From Thermoflexales bacterium (GTDB lineage Bacteria > Chloroflexota > Anaerolineae > Fen-1058): DNA of 7,809 nt. The number at the start of each line of letters is the position of its first letter. Position 1 is the first letter of the stretch. A program made the translations under genes and the position numbers. Shown here one piece after another: positions 1-6,751 of this stretch. A model generated the notes under the pieces. That model did not search any database. It saw only the letters and a program-made list of their open reading frames with translations, and had not been told where the DNA came from. The stretch covers positions 1-7,809 of the forward strand of contig JAGOBP010000177.1 of NCBI GenBank assembly GCA_017999195.1, written 5' to 3'.

Positions 1-62
1 GAGTACGCTGGCCGGCACGACAATCTCCACGGTGCCGTCGCCGTCCAGATCGCCAATCGCGG
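1..62 (-). other. Start of an FG-GAP/VCBS-type calcium-binding repeat
   Basis: The last visible residues of the giant protein include PAIGDLDGDGTVEIVVPAS. DLDGDG, with Asp2208, Asp2210 and Asp2212, is the Ca2+-binding loop of FG-GAP/VCBS beta-propeller repeats. These usually come in sets of several, so the protein very likely continues well beyond the window. Confidence 0.78.
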
Positions 63-3000
63 GCGGCACATGCACACCGCCCCACCACGACGCGCCTGCC
101 AAATGATTGGACTCGTACCATTCAGGGAACGGCTGATATGCGCCCAGATAATCGGGATTGGATGCGAAGCCGTCAATGCGCATCGATGCCTGATTGATCA
201 CGCGCACGATGTGCGGCCCGGCGCTGAAGCCACCATAGTGCTTGGCGATGGGCTGTTCCGAAAACGGATGACTGAAACTCGGCGTGTCGATCAAGACATC
301 ATCCACATAGACGCGCGCACTCGTCACGTTGGCGCGGCTGAAACCGTACAACGTAAACGCATCACCCACGAAGGGATACCACACGGTGGCAAAACTGTTG
401 GGCAAACCCGAATAGTAGATGTCGCCCTCGATGGCGCCAGAAGCGGTTGCATCATCGCCGCCAGCATTGAAGCGCAAGCGGCCATCGGCGGCGTGCCGTT
501 GGGCGTTGACAAAACCATCGGACACGGGCGAGCCGTCCCACACGTCCACGTAATCGAAGTAGATGGTGCGGCCCGTGCCGGGCGGATCAGGTTGATTCAA
601 TACGACGATGTCGAGCGTGTGCGTGCCCGTGATCAGGTTGTCGATCACGAACGTCTTCAGACTCTCGGTGACGCTGTACAAACCGATCGTGCCCACGCTG
701 ACCCCATCGACCCGAATCTCCGCGCGGCCCGAATCCGAGCGCTGGCGGAAACCGATGCTGGCCCACACGCCGTAAAAGGTCAGGCTTACGGTGTTGCTGG
801 TCGTGGCAGACGCCAGAAGACCGGCGTCGCTCATCATGGGCACGATCAGATTTTCGTCCCAACCCTGCGGGCGTTGTCGATAGGTGTAGCCGTTGAACGT
901 GAAAGCCGGATGATACTCTTCGTAGCGCGTAAACCCGAGCGGGGCCGGCGGCTGATAGAACGGCCCGAAGCCCGGCGTCTCAAAAGCGTCGATGTGGAAT
1001 TCGCCGTTGTAATGGCGCACCTGCATGATGTGCGGGCCGGGGCCAAGATTGTTGAAGGAGATGACGCGCTGTTCGCTGCTGGCCGCGTACAGATTGAAGT
1101 GGCCGCGCTCTTCGCCGTCGATGGAGATGATCAGGCGATGCTGCCGGAAGTCGGCATGGCCGATGAAACTGATCGAGTCGCCGGTGAAGGGGAACCACAC
1201 GGTCCCATCGCTACTGCCGCTGTCCTTCATGTACGTGCCGCCGCTGGCGACCGTGTCCGTAATCGGGCCGAAACTGGCGCTGCGCCACACGCGCGGGCTG
1301 TCCTGCTCCACGCGGCCCGCGGGCATTTCCGTGCCGTCCCACACGTCGATATAGTCCAGCGCGATGGTCTGGCCCGTGGCGTTGGGGTGGCGTGTGCCGC
1401 GCACGCGAATCGTCACGGTGTGCGGCCCGGCGCCCAGATTGCCGAAGATGACATTCATCACGTCGTTGTCGGCGCTGTAAGTATCGACCATCCCTGCGTT
1501 GATGCCGTCGATCAGGATGTCGGCCTGACCGCCTTGCCACCACGTCGCGAAGCCGAGGTTGATCCACGGGCCGGAGAAGGCCAGAGTCGCCGTCGCGCCC
1601 GTCGTCGCAATCGACGTGTAATCGCCGTTGCTGGCGCGGATGGAGATGACGTTGCTAATCACAGTCCAGGTGCCAGAGTAGACGATAGCGGCGTGGGTGT
1701 TCTCCGTGCGGGTGATGGCCCACGTAGTCGCGGGCGCATTTCCCCTCGCCTGTGGGAGAGGGGTCAGGGGTGAGGGCGGCTGGGCCACCGGCGGCTGAAT
1801 CACGGGCGTGGTCATCTCGCTCGTGATGATGGTCGTCACGGTGAACGTGCCCGCCGTCACCACTTCCGGCGACACCGCGTGCTCGATTTGCAAGCCCTGC
1901 CCCACCGTGAGGAAGCCATAACCTTGACCATTTGGCACAGCGTTGGGCGCGTCGCACAGATCGTTCGTGCACAACAGATTAACCGTTACCGTGTAAACGC
2001 CAATCGCCCACCCCGACGTGTTGATCGTGTTGAGGTTGTAGGTCTGCACCGCCCCCATCACGCGCAGGGCTTGCGTGGACGAATAGGCCACGCTATTCGT
2101 GGGCGACGTGATGGTGATCCGTGCCGTGGTATCGATCGGCACATTAGCCAGGTTATTCACTTCAATCGCAATCGTGCTGGAACTTAAGCCCGCTTCGACA
2201 AAAGCGGGCTTGAGCTTAACAGCCGTGAGTTGCACAAACCGATCCAACACATTCAGGCGCGTCGTCGCGGCCGCACTCAAACCCGATAGGTCCACCTCCG
2301 GCCCGACAGCGGTCGCTTGCGCGTTGACGTTGATCAGCCCCGTCACGCTGTTGCTCAAGGTGTAGGTGTAACTTACCGTCGCGCCGGGATTGATCAGCAC
2401 GTTGAAACTCTGCGAACCAGTGGGCAGCGCCACTGTCACCGCATACGTCGTCGTCAGCGTGCCGAGGTTCTTCACTTCCAGCACGGTGTCACGCGACTGA
2501 CCGATCAATGCGGCGCTGTAACCCGTTGACCAGCGCACGGACGGCATATGCTCACTCAGCGCGCACAACTGATCGGCCAGCAGCGGCGCGATGGCATCCC
2601 GCATCGCGGCCAGATCGATTTCCACATCGGCGGGCGTAGTATGCGTCGCCAGTGAATTCGCCGCTTGCAACAGGGCTTCATCGGCCGTGACCAGCGGCGA
2701 GAATGATCCCGCGTAATTCGCGGCATCTTGCGCGGCCAGCACCGCTTGCCCGCGTTGACCTTCATCGCACGTGCCCGCGTCGCACGACGCTTCGAGGTTC
2801 GCCATCGCCACGGCGAGCGTCGTTAGTGTCGCGGACAGACGCGGCTCGCTCAGGGGGCAGAACTTCAAGCGATCCGCCGCCTGGAACACGCCGCCGCTGA
2901 ACGGCCCGGCCACGCGCACATTCGCGGTGGCATACTGGGTGGTGCTGCTGATGGCCTTCCCCGCGATGACCAGCGGGAAGGTCGCGCCCGGTGTCGCCGC

Positions 3001-6000
3001 GCCGAGCGTCAACGTCAACGGCAAGGACGCGCTCGCGCCCTGGGCCAATGCTTGTGACGCGGGCAGGCCACTGATCGTGCCTGAAATCGGCAGTGCGTGC
3101 GCGGACAGATCGAAACTCCCCGCTGCATTACCGATGTTCGTGAGGTTGAGGTTCACGAAGGTGCTGCTATTCGGTGGCAAATATAAATTCGCCGGATCAA
3201 GCGTCATCCGATTGAAGGGCTGCGGCGGCATGACAAAGACCGCTGACGCTTGCACATTGATCGGCGTCGAAGTCGCGGTGACATCGACCGGATAGTTGGT
3301 GTTGACGGGCGGCAGTGTCCCGTTCGCTGGGGAAACGTATAACCCTAACTTCGTCACTTCACCCGCAGCGAGTGTCACCGTCGCGGTGGTCGAGTGGGTG
3401 GCATTGAGGATCAGCCAATCGGATGGCGGGCCGCTGACCGTCACATCGAAGGTACGCACTGCTGCGCTGGTGTTGGTCAGCACGATGGTGTATGCCGCGC
3501 CGGGCACTTCCACTTCGCCGTCGTTGGTCTCATTCGCTTCGGCATCGATCGCGGCGAGACCCATCGCCACCGTGATCTTCGGCTCCGGCGAAATCGAAAT
3601 CTGCGCGTTCGTCGAGTTTTGGATCGTAATGGTGTGTGTGGCGGTCTCGATCAACTCGGGATGCACCTTCGATTGCGCCACGAGTTGAACTGTGTAGTTG
3701 CCGGGCGCCACGCCCTCATCCGGCAGAACGCTGATCTGCCCGGTGGTCGTTAGGGTCGCCGCCCAACCGATCGGGGCGTAGACGGCCACCGTGAAGTCAT
3801 CCGCGAAATTACTGGTGATTTGCGCTTGAAAATTCGCTGTCGTACCGGGCGCGATCGATGACGCACTCGGATTCGCCGCCAGCGTGAAGGCGGGTGTGCT
3901 GCTGCCTGTGGCCGAGGCCGTCATGGTTGCAATCGCTACATCAGTGACAGCCGCTTCGCCGTAAGTAAACGCGACTTCGGGCAAGGGCAACTGATCGGCG
4001 GCAGCATTCATAAAGAACTGCTCCACGCCGCACGTTGCCACCGGGCACAAATACGCGGGCAAACTGCGCCACGAAGTCGTCGCTTGCTCAGCGCCCGCGG
4101 TCGATGGAGCAGATCGCTCGGGCCGATTGCCACCGCTGATGCCTGCGGCCACCGCGAAGAAATAGCCGCGCAACTTCAAGCCAATCGCCAGCGCGTTTTC
4201 AGCCAGTTCAGGGATGTTGCTGGAAAACGGATTGTCACCGGCCGCATACGTCTCGACAAATTCTTCCACAACGATTTGCAACAGCCGGTATTCCAACGCC
4301 GACGGATGCAGGCCATTCTCGCCCACGCTGATCGTCTCGCCCGTCACCGGATCGATCTCCCACCACGCGAAGGTCGGCTGACCATCGATCATGACCGCGC
4401 GCGACGGAATGAGCACTTGCTTGCCCTCCAGCAGCGCGTCGATCACGTGCGCCAGCGCGTTATCCGAAAAATCATAGGCATCCAATATGCCGTACTCATT
4501 CGGTTGAATCAACGCTGCATCGATACCCTGCGCCGTCATCTCGTCGAAGACGCGCATCGTCGTCAACGGCTGCACGCCCTGCCCTTGCGCCAACGCCGCG
4601 CCTTCCAGAATCGATTCGTTCAGGCCCTTAGCCCATTGCGCGACCTGCTCCACGGCCGCGGCTTGCCCCGGATAAACAACTGCTTCAACCGACGTGTGCC
4701 GCAGATCGACGGTGGTCGTCACTGTGCCGCTGGGCGAACCGATCGAGGACACGGTAAACACGCGCGGCGAAGCGTAATATAGCCGCGTGCGCAAGCCGTC
4801 TTCAATATCCGTCAAGGCCGCATCGGCCTGCCGCGCAAAATCAAGGCCCACGCTGGTCAGCATAAATTCAGACACAAACACCGTCGCCGATTGCGCCGCT
4901 AAAAAGGTGTCCAAATCCGCGCCCGTCAATTGCGTATTGGGCGGCAGGCGATTTTCCATTTCATACAAAGCCAGATTGGTCGCGCCGATTTGCTGCAAGC
5001 GCGCCAGCACGCCCACCGACTGGCGCTGCACCGCCCAGTCATGCACCGCGTTAGGCAGCACCCAGTTCACATACACATCTTCGGGCCTAAAAAACGGCCC
5101 GGTACTGGTGTCCATCGCCAACTGCGGACTGCCGCCCAAGCGCCGCGTCGCCGCTCCGATGAGGTCTTTCACTTCACGCGTGAACGTCTCGGTATGACCG
5201 TCGGGCGAATGAATTTCATACTCAAGCCATTCGGCCGTGACGAATGTCGTCGCCAGCGGGAAGTTGGTCAACAGGTCTTGAAACGATTCGCCTTGAAACC
5301 CTTGATTGTTGTCTTCGATGCCGAGGTAGGGCGTGTAATCACGCGTGATGTTGGAGAACACGCCGCCGGTCAATTGCTGGCTGACCAGATGCCCCAGCGT
5401 CAACCGCTTGCCCGCCAGGTCACTCACATTGAAGAGTTGATCGAGCACATACGAAGTCGATAACGTCACACCGCCGACGGGGAACGAGTTGTATTGTTCT
5501 TTCTTCAAGCGCACGCGCAGCGTATGGTGCGCACTCGATGGGACATCGGCGGCCCGATCGGTGCCGTCGTTCGACGGGGTAGCGAAGGACTGACCGACAC
5601 TCGCTTGCGGATACGTCGGATCAAGATCAGTCCAACCGGAGCCGGGCAAGTACGCTTCCACCCACCAATGATCGGATGCGAGTGCGATGAGAGCCGCATC
5701 ATTCACCGGATCGGCCAACTGTGTCCCGATTGGCAAATATCCGGCCACGCCGTTCGCCGCTGGGAATAGACTGGCGATCAAGGCTTTGGCTTGTGTGGAG
5801 TTCAACGTGCCATGTCGATAACGCGCGGGAATACCCGCCGCGCGCAGCGTCGCGATCAAGGCCGAGGCTTTATCGAGCGAGTTGCCTGCTTCGCCCCACA
5901 ATGTGCCGCGTGTGCCGCGCAATGCGCCTTGATACAGATCGGTGCGGAAAGATTGAACCGCCGTAAACGCCGCTAATGGATCTTGATTGAAGCCTGACGT

Positions 6001-6672
6001 GTACCAGATCAATTCGGGATCATAGGGATCAGCCGCCGAAGTGTTAGCGACGTGAGCGGCGTCAAGGCCCGTCGGGATGATGCTGGCTGATCGGGCGTTG
6101 GCGTTGATGACTTGTCCCCAACGTAAAGCACTGGCTTGTGCGCCATTATCGAGGTTTATGAAATCACCGCCCGCGGCCGGGGTCTGAATCGTCAACGTGA
6201 TCTGCGCGCTGCTCTGCGGCGCCAGGTCGGGTAGTTGCCACGTCAACGTGCTGCCGGTCTGCGTGACATTGCCCGAGGTGGCGATCAACGTGACCCCGGC
6301 GGCTAACGTAGCCGTCACGATAATTGATCGCAACGTGTTGGCATCTTGCAGTGGATCAAAGTTGGCGAAGGAGTTTGCCAGTTGTTCATCGGTCGCGGCG
6401 GGTGGCGCGTCGGGCACGCGGGTGACGGGCAAATTGTTGCTCAACGTAAAAATCACATCGAGCGTGCCCGCCGTGTAACTGGTTTGCACCCGCGCGATGC
6501 TCAACGATTGCGCCAGTGGTGCAGGCTGGGCCGCAGTGGCCGGGGCGATCAATCGCGGCGCGGTTGACACCGCGGGCGTGGCCGCGTTGATCGAGATGGG
6601 TACAAGTGAGAAGATGATCGACAGGCTCAATACAATGTTCAGCACACGACGAACGACTGAATGATTCAACAT
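1..6672 (-). CDS. Giant secreted modular protein with transglutaminase-like domain, Ig-like array and FG-GAP start (3' end outside window)
   Basis: The frame opens at ATG 6672, five bases after a strong GGGAGG site, and stays open to position 1: 2,224 codons with no stop. Order by residue: signal peptide (1-30); DUF11-like beta-sandwich (about 60-170); transglutaminase-like domain (about 240-355) with Ser265, His335 and Asp351 at the triad positions; a conserved-looking region of unknown function (360-870) containing WWEIDPVTGET (770-780); Ig/NEW3-like domains (about 925-1020, 1025-1147, 1150-1258, 1378-1480, 1482-1600), with a helical segment at 1265-1376; Pro-rich linker (1622-1648); two A-B jelly-roll-like units (1651-1900, 1911-2185); FG-GAP motif with Asp2208, Asp2210 and Asp2212. 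It is probably exported and acts at or outside the cell surface as a scaffold or adhesin. Binding partner and true length are unknown. It lies just downstream of a Calx-beta gene on the same strand, probably in one operon. The open frame is seen directly; domain names rest on motif recognition; function is inference. Confidence 0.9.
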   Translation of the reverse strand, partial: MLNHSVVRRVLNIVLSLSIIFSLVPISINAATPAVSTAPRLIAPATAAQPAPLAQSLSIARVQTSYTAGTLDVIFTLSNNLPVTRVPDAPPAATDEQLANSFANFDPLQDANTLRSIIVTATLAAGVTLIATSGNVTQTGSTLTWQLPDLAPQSSAQITLTIQTPAAGGDFINLDNGAQASALRWGQVINANARSASIIPTGLDAAHVANTSAADPYDPELIWYTSGFNQDPLAAFTAVQSFRTDLYQGALRGTRGTLWGEAGNSLDKASALIATLRAAGIPARYRHGTLNSTQAKALIASLFPAANGVAGYLPIGTQLADPVNDAALIALASDHWWVEAYLPGSGWTDLDPTYPQASVGQSFATPSNDGTDRAADVPSSAHHTLRVRLKKEQYNSFPVGGVTLSTSYVLDQLFNVSDLAGKRLTLGHLVSQQLTGGVFSNITRDYTPYLGIEDNNQGFQGESFQDLLTNFPLATTFVTAEWLEYEIHSPDGHTETFTREVKDLIGAATRRLGGSPQLAMDTSTGPFFRPEDVYVNWVLPNAVHDWAVQRQSVGVLARLQQIGATNLALYEMENRLPPNTQLTGADLDTFLAAQSATVFVSEFMLTSVGLDFARQADAALTDIEDGLRTRLYYASPRVFTVSSIGSPSGTVTTTVDLRHTSVEAVVYPGQAAAVEQVAQWAKGLNESILEGAALAQGQGVQPLTTMRVFDEMTAQGIDAALIQPNEYGILDAYDFSDNALAHVIDALLEGKQVLIPSRAVMIDGQPTFAWWEIDPVTGETISVGENGLHPSALEYRLLQIVVEEFVETYAAGDNPFSSNIPELAENALAIGLKLRGYFFAVAAGISGGNRPERSAPSTAGAEQATTSWRSLPAYLCPVATCGVEQFFMNAAADQLPLPEVAFTYGEAAVTDVAIATMTASATGSSTPAFTLAANPSASSIAPGTTANFQAQITSNFADDFTVAVYAPIGWAATLTTTGQISVLPDEGVAPGNYTVQLVAQSKVHPELIETATHTITIQNSTNAQISISPEPKITVAMGLAAIDAEANETNDGEVEVPGAAYTIVLTNTSAAVRTFDVTVSGPPSDWLILNATHSTTATVTLAAGEVTKLGLYVSPANGTLPPVNTNYPVDVTATSTPINVQASAVFVMPPQPFNRMTLDPANLYLPPNSSTFVNLNLTNIGNAAGSFDLSAHALPISGTISGLPASQALAQGASASLPLTLTLGAATPGATFPLVIAGKAISSTTQYATANVRVAGPFSGGVFQAADRLKFCPLSEPRLSATLTTLAVAMANLEASCDAGTCDEGQRGQAVLAAQDAANYAGSFSPLVTADEALLQAANSLATHTTPADVEIDLAAMRDAIAPLLADQLCALSEHMPSVRWSTGYSAALIGQSRDTVLEVKNLGTLTTTYAVTVALPTGSQSFNVLINPGATVSYTYTLSNSVTGLINVNAQATAVGPEVDLSGLSAAATTRLNVLDRFVQLTAVKLKPAFVEAGLSSSTIAIEVNNLANVPIDTTARITITSPTNSVAYSSTQALRVMGAVQTYNLNTINTSGWAIGVYTVTVNLLCTNDLCDAPNAVPNGQGYGFLTVGQGLQIEHAVSPEVVTAGTFTVTTIITSEMTTPVIQPPVAQPPSPLTPLPQARGNAPATTWAITRTENTHAAIVYSGTWTVISNVISIRASNGDYTSIATTGATATLAFSGPWINLGFATWWQGGQADILIDGINAGMVDTYSADNDVMNVIFGNLGAGPHTVTIRVRGTRHPNATGQTIALDYIDVWDGTEMPAGRVEQDSPRVWRSASFGPITDTVASGGTYMKDSGSSDGTVWFPFTGDSISFIGHADFRQHRLIISIDGEERGHFNLYAASSEQRVISFNNLGPGPHIMQVRHYNGEFHIDAFETPGFGPFYQPPAPLGFTRYEEYHPAFTFNGYTYRQRPQGWDENLIVPMMSDAGLLASATTSNTVSLTFYGVWASIGFRQRSDSGRAEIRVDGVSVGTIGLYSVTESLKTFVIDNLITGTHTLDIVVLNQPDPPGTGRTIYFDYVDVWDGSPVSDGFVNAQRHAADGRLRFNAGGDDATASGAIEGDIYYSGLPNSFATVWYPFVGDAFTLYGFSRANVTSARVYVDDVLIDTPSFSHPFSEQPIAKHYGGFSAGPHIVRVINQASMRIDGFASNPDYLGAYQPFPEWYESNHLAGASWWGGVHVPPAIGDLDGDGTVEIVVPASVL
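118..942 (-). repeat. Second A-B unit of the duplicated jelly-roll-like module pair (protein-level repeat)
   Basis: Residues of about 1911-2185. It repeats the order of the first unit: AEIRVDGVSVGTIGLYS, NLITGTHTLDIVV and FDYVDVWDG in module A, then ARVYVDDVLID, FSAGPHIVRVINQ and RIDGFASNP in module B. The DVWDG ends of the two A modules are 267 residues apart, and both carry the same 15 bases (plus strand GCCGTCCCACACGTC, at 532-546 and 1333-1347). This supports an internal duplication of the pair as a unit. Confidence 0.72.
973..1722 (-). repeat. First A-B unit of a duplicated jelly-roll-like module pair (protein-level repeat)
   Basis: Residues of about 1651-1900. Module A has ADILIDGINAGMVDTYS, NLGAGPHTVTIRV and ends LDYIDVWDG. 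Module B has LIISIDGEERGHFNLY, NLGPGPHIMQVRHYNG and ends FHIDAFETPG. The 'IDG ... lY ... L..GpHt..v ... iD' order resembles galactose-binding-like or CBM-like beta-sandwich modules of secreted bacterial proteins. Carbohydrate binding is possible but not shown. Confidence 0.72.
1741..1777 (-). repeat. REP-like CCCTCACCCC palindromic repeat inside the giant gene
   Basis: On the minus strand this begins GCCCTCACCCCTGACC and ends GGCGAGGGGA, with arms CCCCTC (1742-1747) and GAGGGG (1758-1763). In another frame it reads LTPDPSPTGEGK, the familiar translated footprint of a dispersed intergenic repeat (LTPNPSPASGRG-like peptides). In the gene's own frame it supplies PSPLTPLPQARG, part of a Pro-rich linker between the Ig-like array and the A-B modules. 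Confidence 0.72.
1873..3900 (-). other. Array of about five Ig/NEW3-like beta-sandwich domains with a helical insertion
   Basis: Residues of about 925-1600. Each unit has an 'AxG..A.F...ITN' strand pair and an ending strand of alternating Val/Thr. Examples are SSIAPGTTANFQAQITSN, TLAAGEVTKLGLYVSP, LPPNSSTFVNLNLTNIGNAAG and VEAGLSSSTIAIEVNNLANVP. This is the look of NEW3/CARDB-type extracellular spacers that project functional domains from the surface. Between the third and fourth units lies a stretch (1265-1376) rich in Ala and Leu, likely helical, which breaks the pattern. Boundaries are approximate. Confidence 0.6.
2183..2214. repeat. Perfect 10-bp hairpin inserted in frame in the giant gene
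   Basis: AAGCCCGCTT (2186-2195) and AAGCGGGCTT (2202-2211) are perfect inverted repeats around the six-base loop CGACAA; three more pairs, one of them G-T, extend the stem. It encodes KPAFVEAGL (residues 1488-1496), inside an Ig-like domain. With no following T-run and an open frame on both sides it is not a terminator. It looks like a mobile palindromic (REP-type) repeat absorbed into coding sequence. Confidence 0.65.
4063..5595 (-). other. Region of unknown function following the transglutaminase-like domain
   Basis: Residues of about 360-870 form a mixed alpha/beta region. Landmarks are YASPRVFTVSS, then TTTVDLRHTSVEAVVYPGQ, a long helix with WAKGLNESILEGAAL, and FAWWEIDPVTGETISVGENG. From memory, a similar order (YASPRV, VDLR, then WW.IDP.TGET.G) follows Cys-less transglutaminase-like domains in other very large bacterial secreted proteins, so this is probably a co-evolving partner domain and not a spacer. 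I do not know its function. Confidence 0.5.
5608..5955 (-). other. Transglutaminase-like domain with Cys-to-Ser at the catalytic position
   Basis: Residues of about 240-355 match the transglutaminase core fold. GNSLDKASALIATLRAAGIPAR (263-284, written in two parts here: GNSLDKASALI, ATLRAAGIPAR) lines up without gaps with the usual G-x-C-x-D-x-A...LLRA.GIPAR, which puts Ser265 where the nucleophilic Cys normally is. HWWVEAYLPGSGW (335-347) and LDPTYP (350-355) supply the other two positions, His335 and Asp351, at normal spacing. A loss of transamidase or protease activity is expected, although a serine nucleophile cannot be excluded. I recall a branch of large secreted proteins with similar GN.xDxA motifs lacking the Cys, so this may be a family trait and not a recent mutation. 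Confidence 0.8.
6163..6495 (-). other. DUF11-like N-terminal beta-sandwich domain
   Basis: Residues of about 60-170 show the DUF11/NEW3 style. There is a strand with TLDVIFTLSNN, then LAAGVTLIATSGNVTQTGSTLTWQLPDL, and a closing strand AQITLTIQT. This order (adhesive-type strand, 'LPAGVT', 'G..LTW.LP.L', 'A.ITLTI') is usual in extracellular repeat proteins. It is probably a spacer before the transglutaminase-like domain. The call rests on pattern only. Confidence 0.55.
6583..6672 (-). other. Signal peptide of the giant protein
   Basis: Residues 1-30 begin MLNHSVVRRVLN, followed by a hydrophobic stretch (IVLSLSIIFSLVPISI) and a plausible signal peptidase I site after Ala30 in SINA-ATP. No lipobox cysteine is present, so a Sec-exported, non-lipoprotein product is most likely. 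A retained N-terminal anchor is a less likely alternative. Confidence 0.82.
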
Positions 6673-6677
6673 GGCTT

Positions 6678-6683
6678 CCTCCC
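6678..6683 (-). promoter_or_regulatory. Shine-Dalgarno site of the giant gene
   Basis: On the minus strand GGGAGG, within AAGGGAGGAAGCC, ends five bases before ATG 6672. The match to the anti-Shine-Dalgarno core is good. The following residues form a basic n-region (HSVVRR) and a hydrophobic core, so this ATG is well supported as the start. Confidence 0.85.
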
Positions 6684-6700
6684 TTGAAAGCGATGATGAT

Positions 6701-6751
6701 GTAGGGGCAAGGCTTACCCTCGCCCAGGGCGACCGCGAGGGTCGCCCCTAC
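6701..6751. repeat. Nested palindromic intergenic repeat containing the upstream gene's stop codon
   Basis: The outer arms GTAGGGGC (6701-6708) and GCCCCTAC (6744-6751) and the inner arms ACCCTCGC (6716-6723) and GCGAGGGT (6735-6742) pair perfectly. A competing stem is GGGCGAC (6727-6733) with GTCGCCC (6741-6747). The TAG stop of the Calx-beta gene (6750-6748) lies in the right outer arm. No T-run follows on the minus strand, so an intrinsic terminator is unlikely. It resembles dispersed GTAGGGGC-type repeats that I associate with Chloroflexota genomes. It could stabilise or attenuate the mRNA between the two genes. Confidence 0.75.

Noticed and set aside
70..1773. A 567-codon open frame on the plus strand
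   Set aside because: It lies codon-on-codon opposite the giant gene, is dominated by Arg, His, Val, Ala and Asp with no recognisable domain, and has no convincing ribosome-binding site. GC-rich antisense frames stay open by composition.
2771..3688. Plus-strand frames rich in Ala, Val and Ser that look like secreted sequence
   Set aside because: They are antisense to the Ig-like array, whose repeated Thr/Val/Ala codons give similar residues when read on the other strand.
5082..5101. CGGGCC / GGCCCG inverted repeat around an A-rich loop, terminator-like at first sight
   Set aside because: The stem is only 6 bp, the T-run on the minus strand is in the loop and not after the stem, and it lies in the middle of an open coding frame.
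4084..5463. Several plus-strand frames of 130-230 codons
   Set aside because: Arg/Gln/His-rich translations without motifs, antisense to the clear transglutaminase-following region; treated as shadows.
6701..6751. Intergenic palindrome as an intrinsic terminator
   Set aside because: No run of T follows the stem on the minus strand, and the next gene starts only about 30 bases later with its own strong ribosome-binding site.
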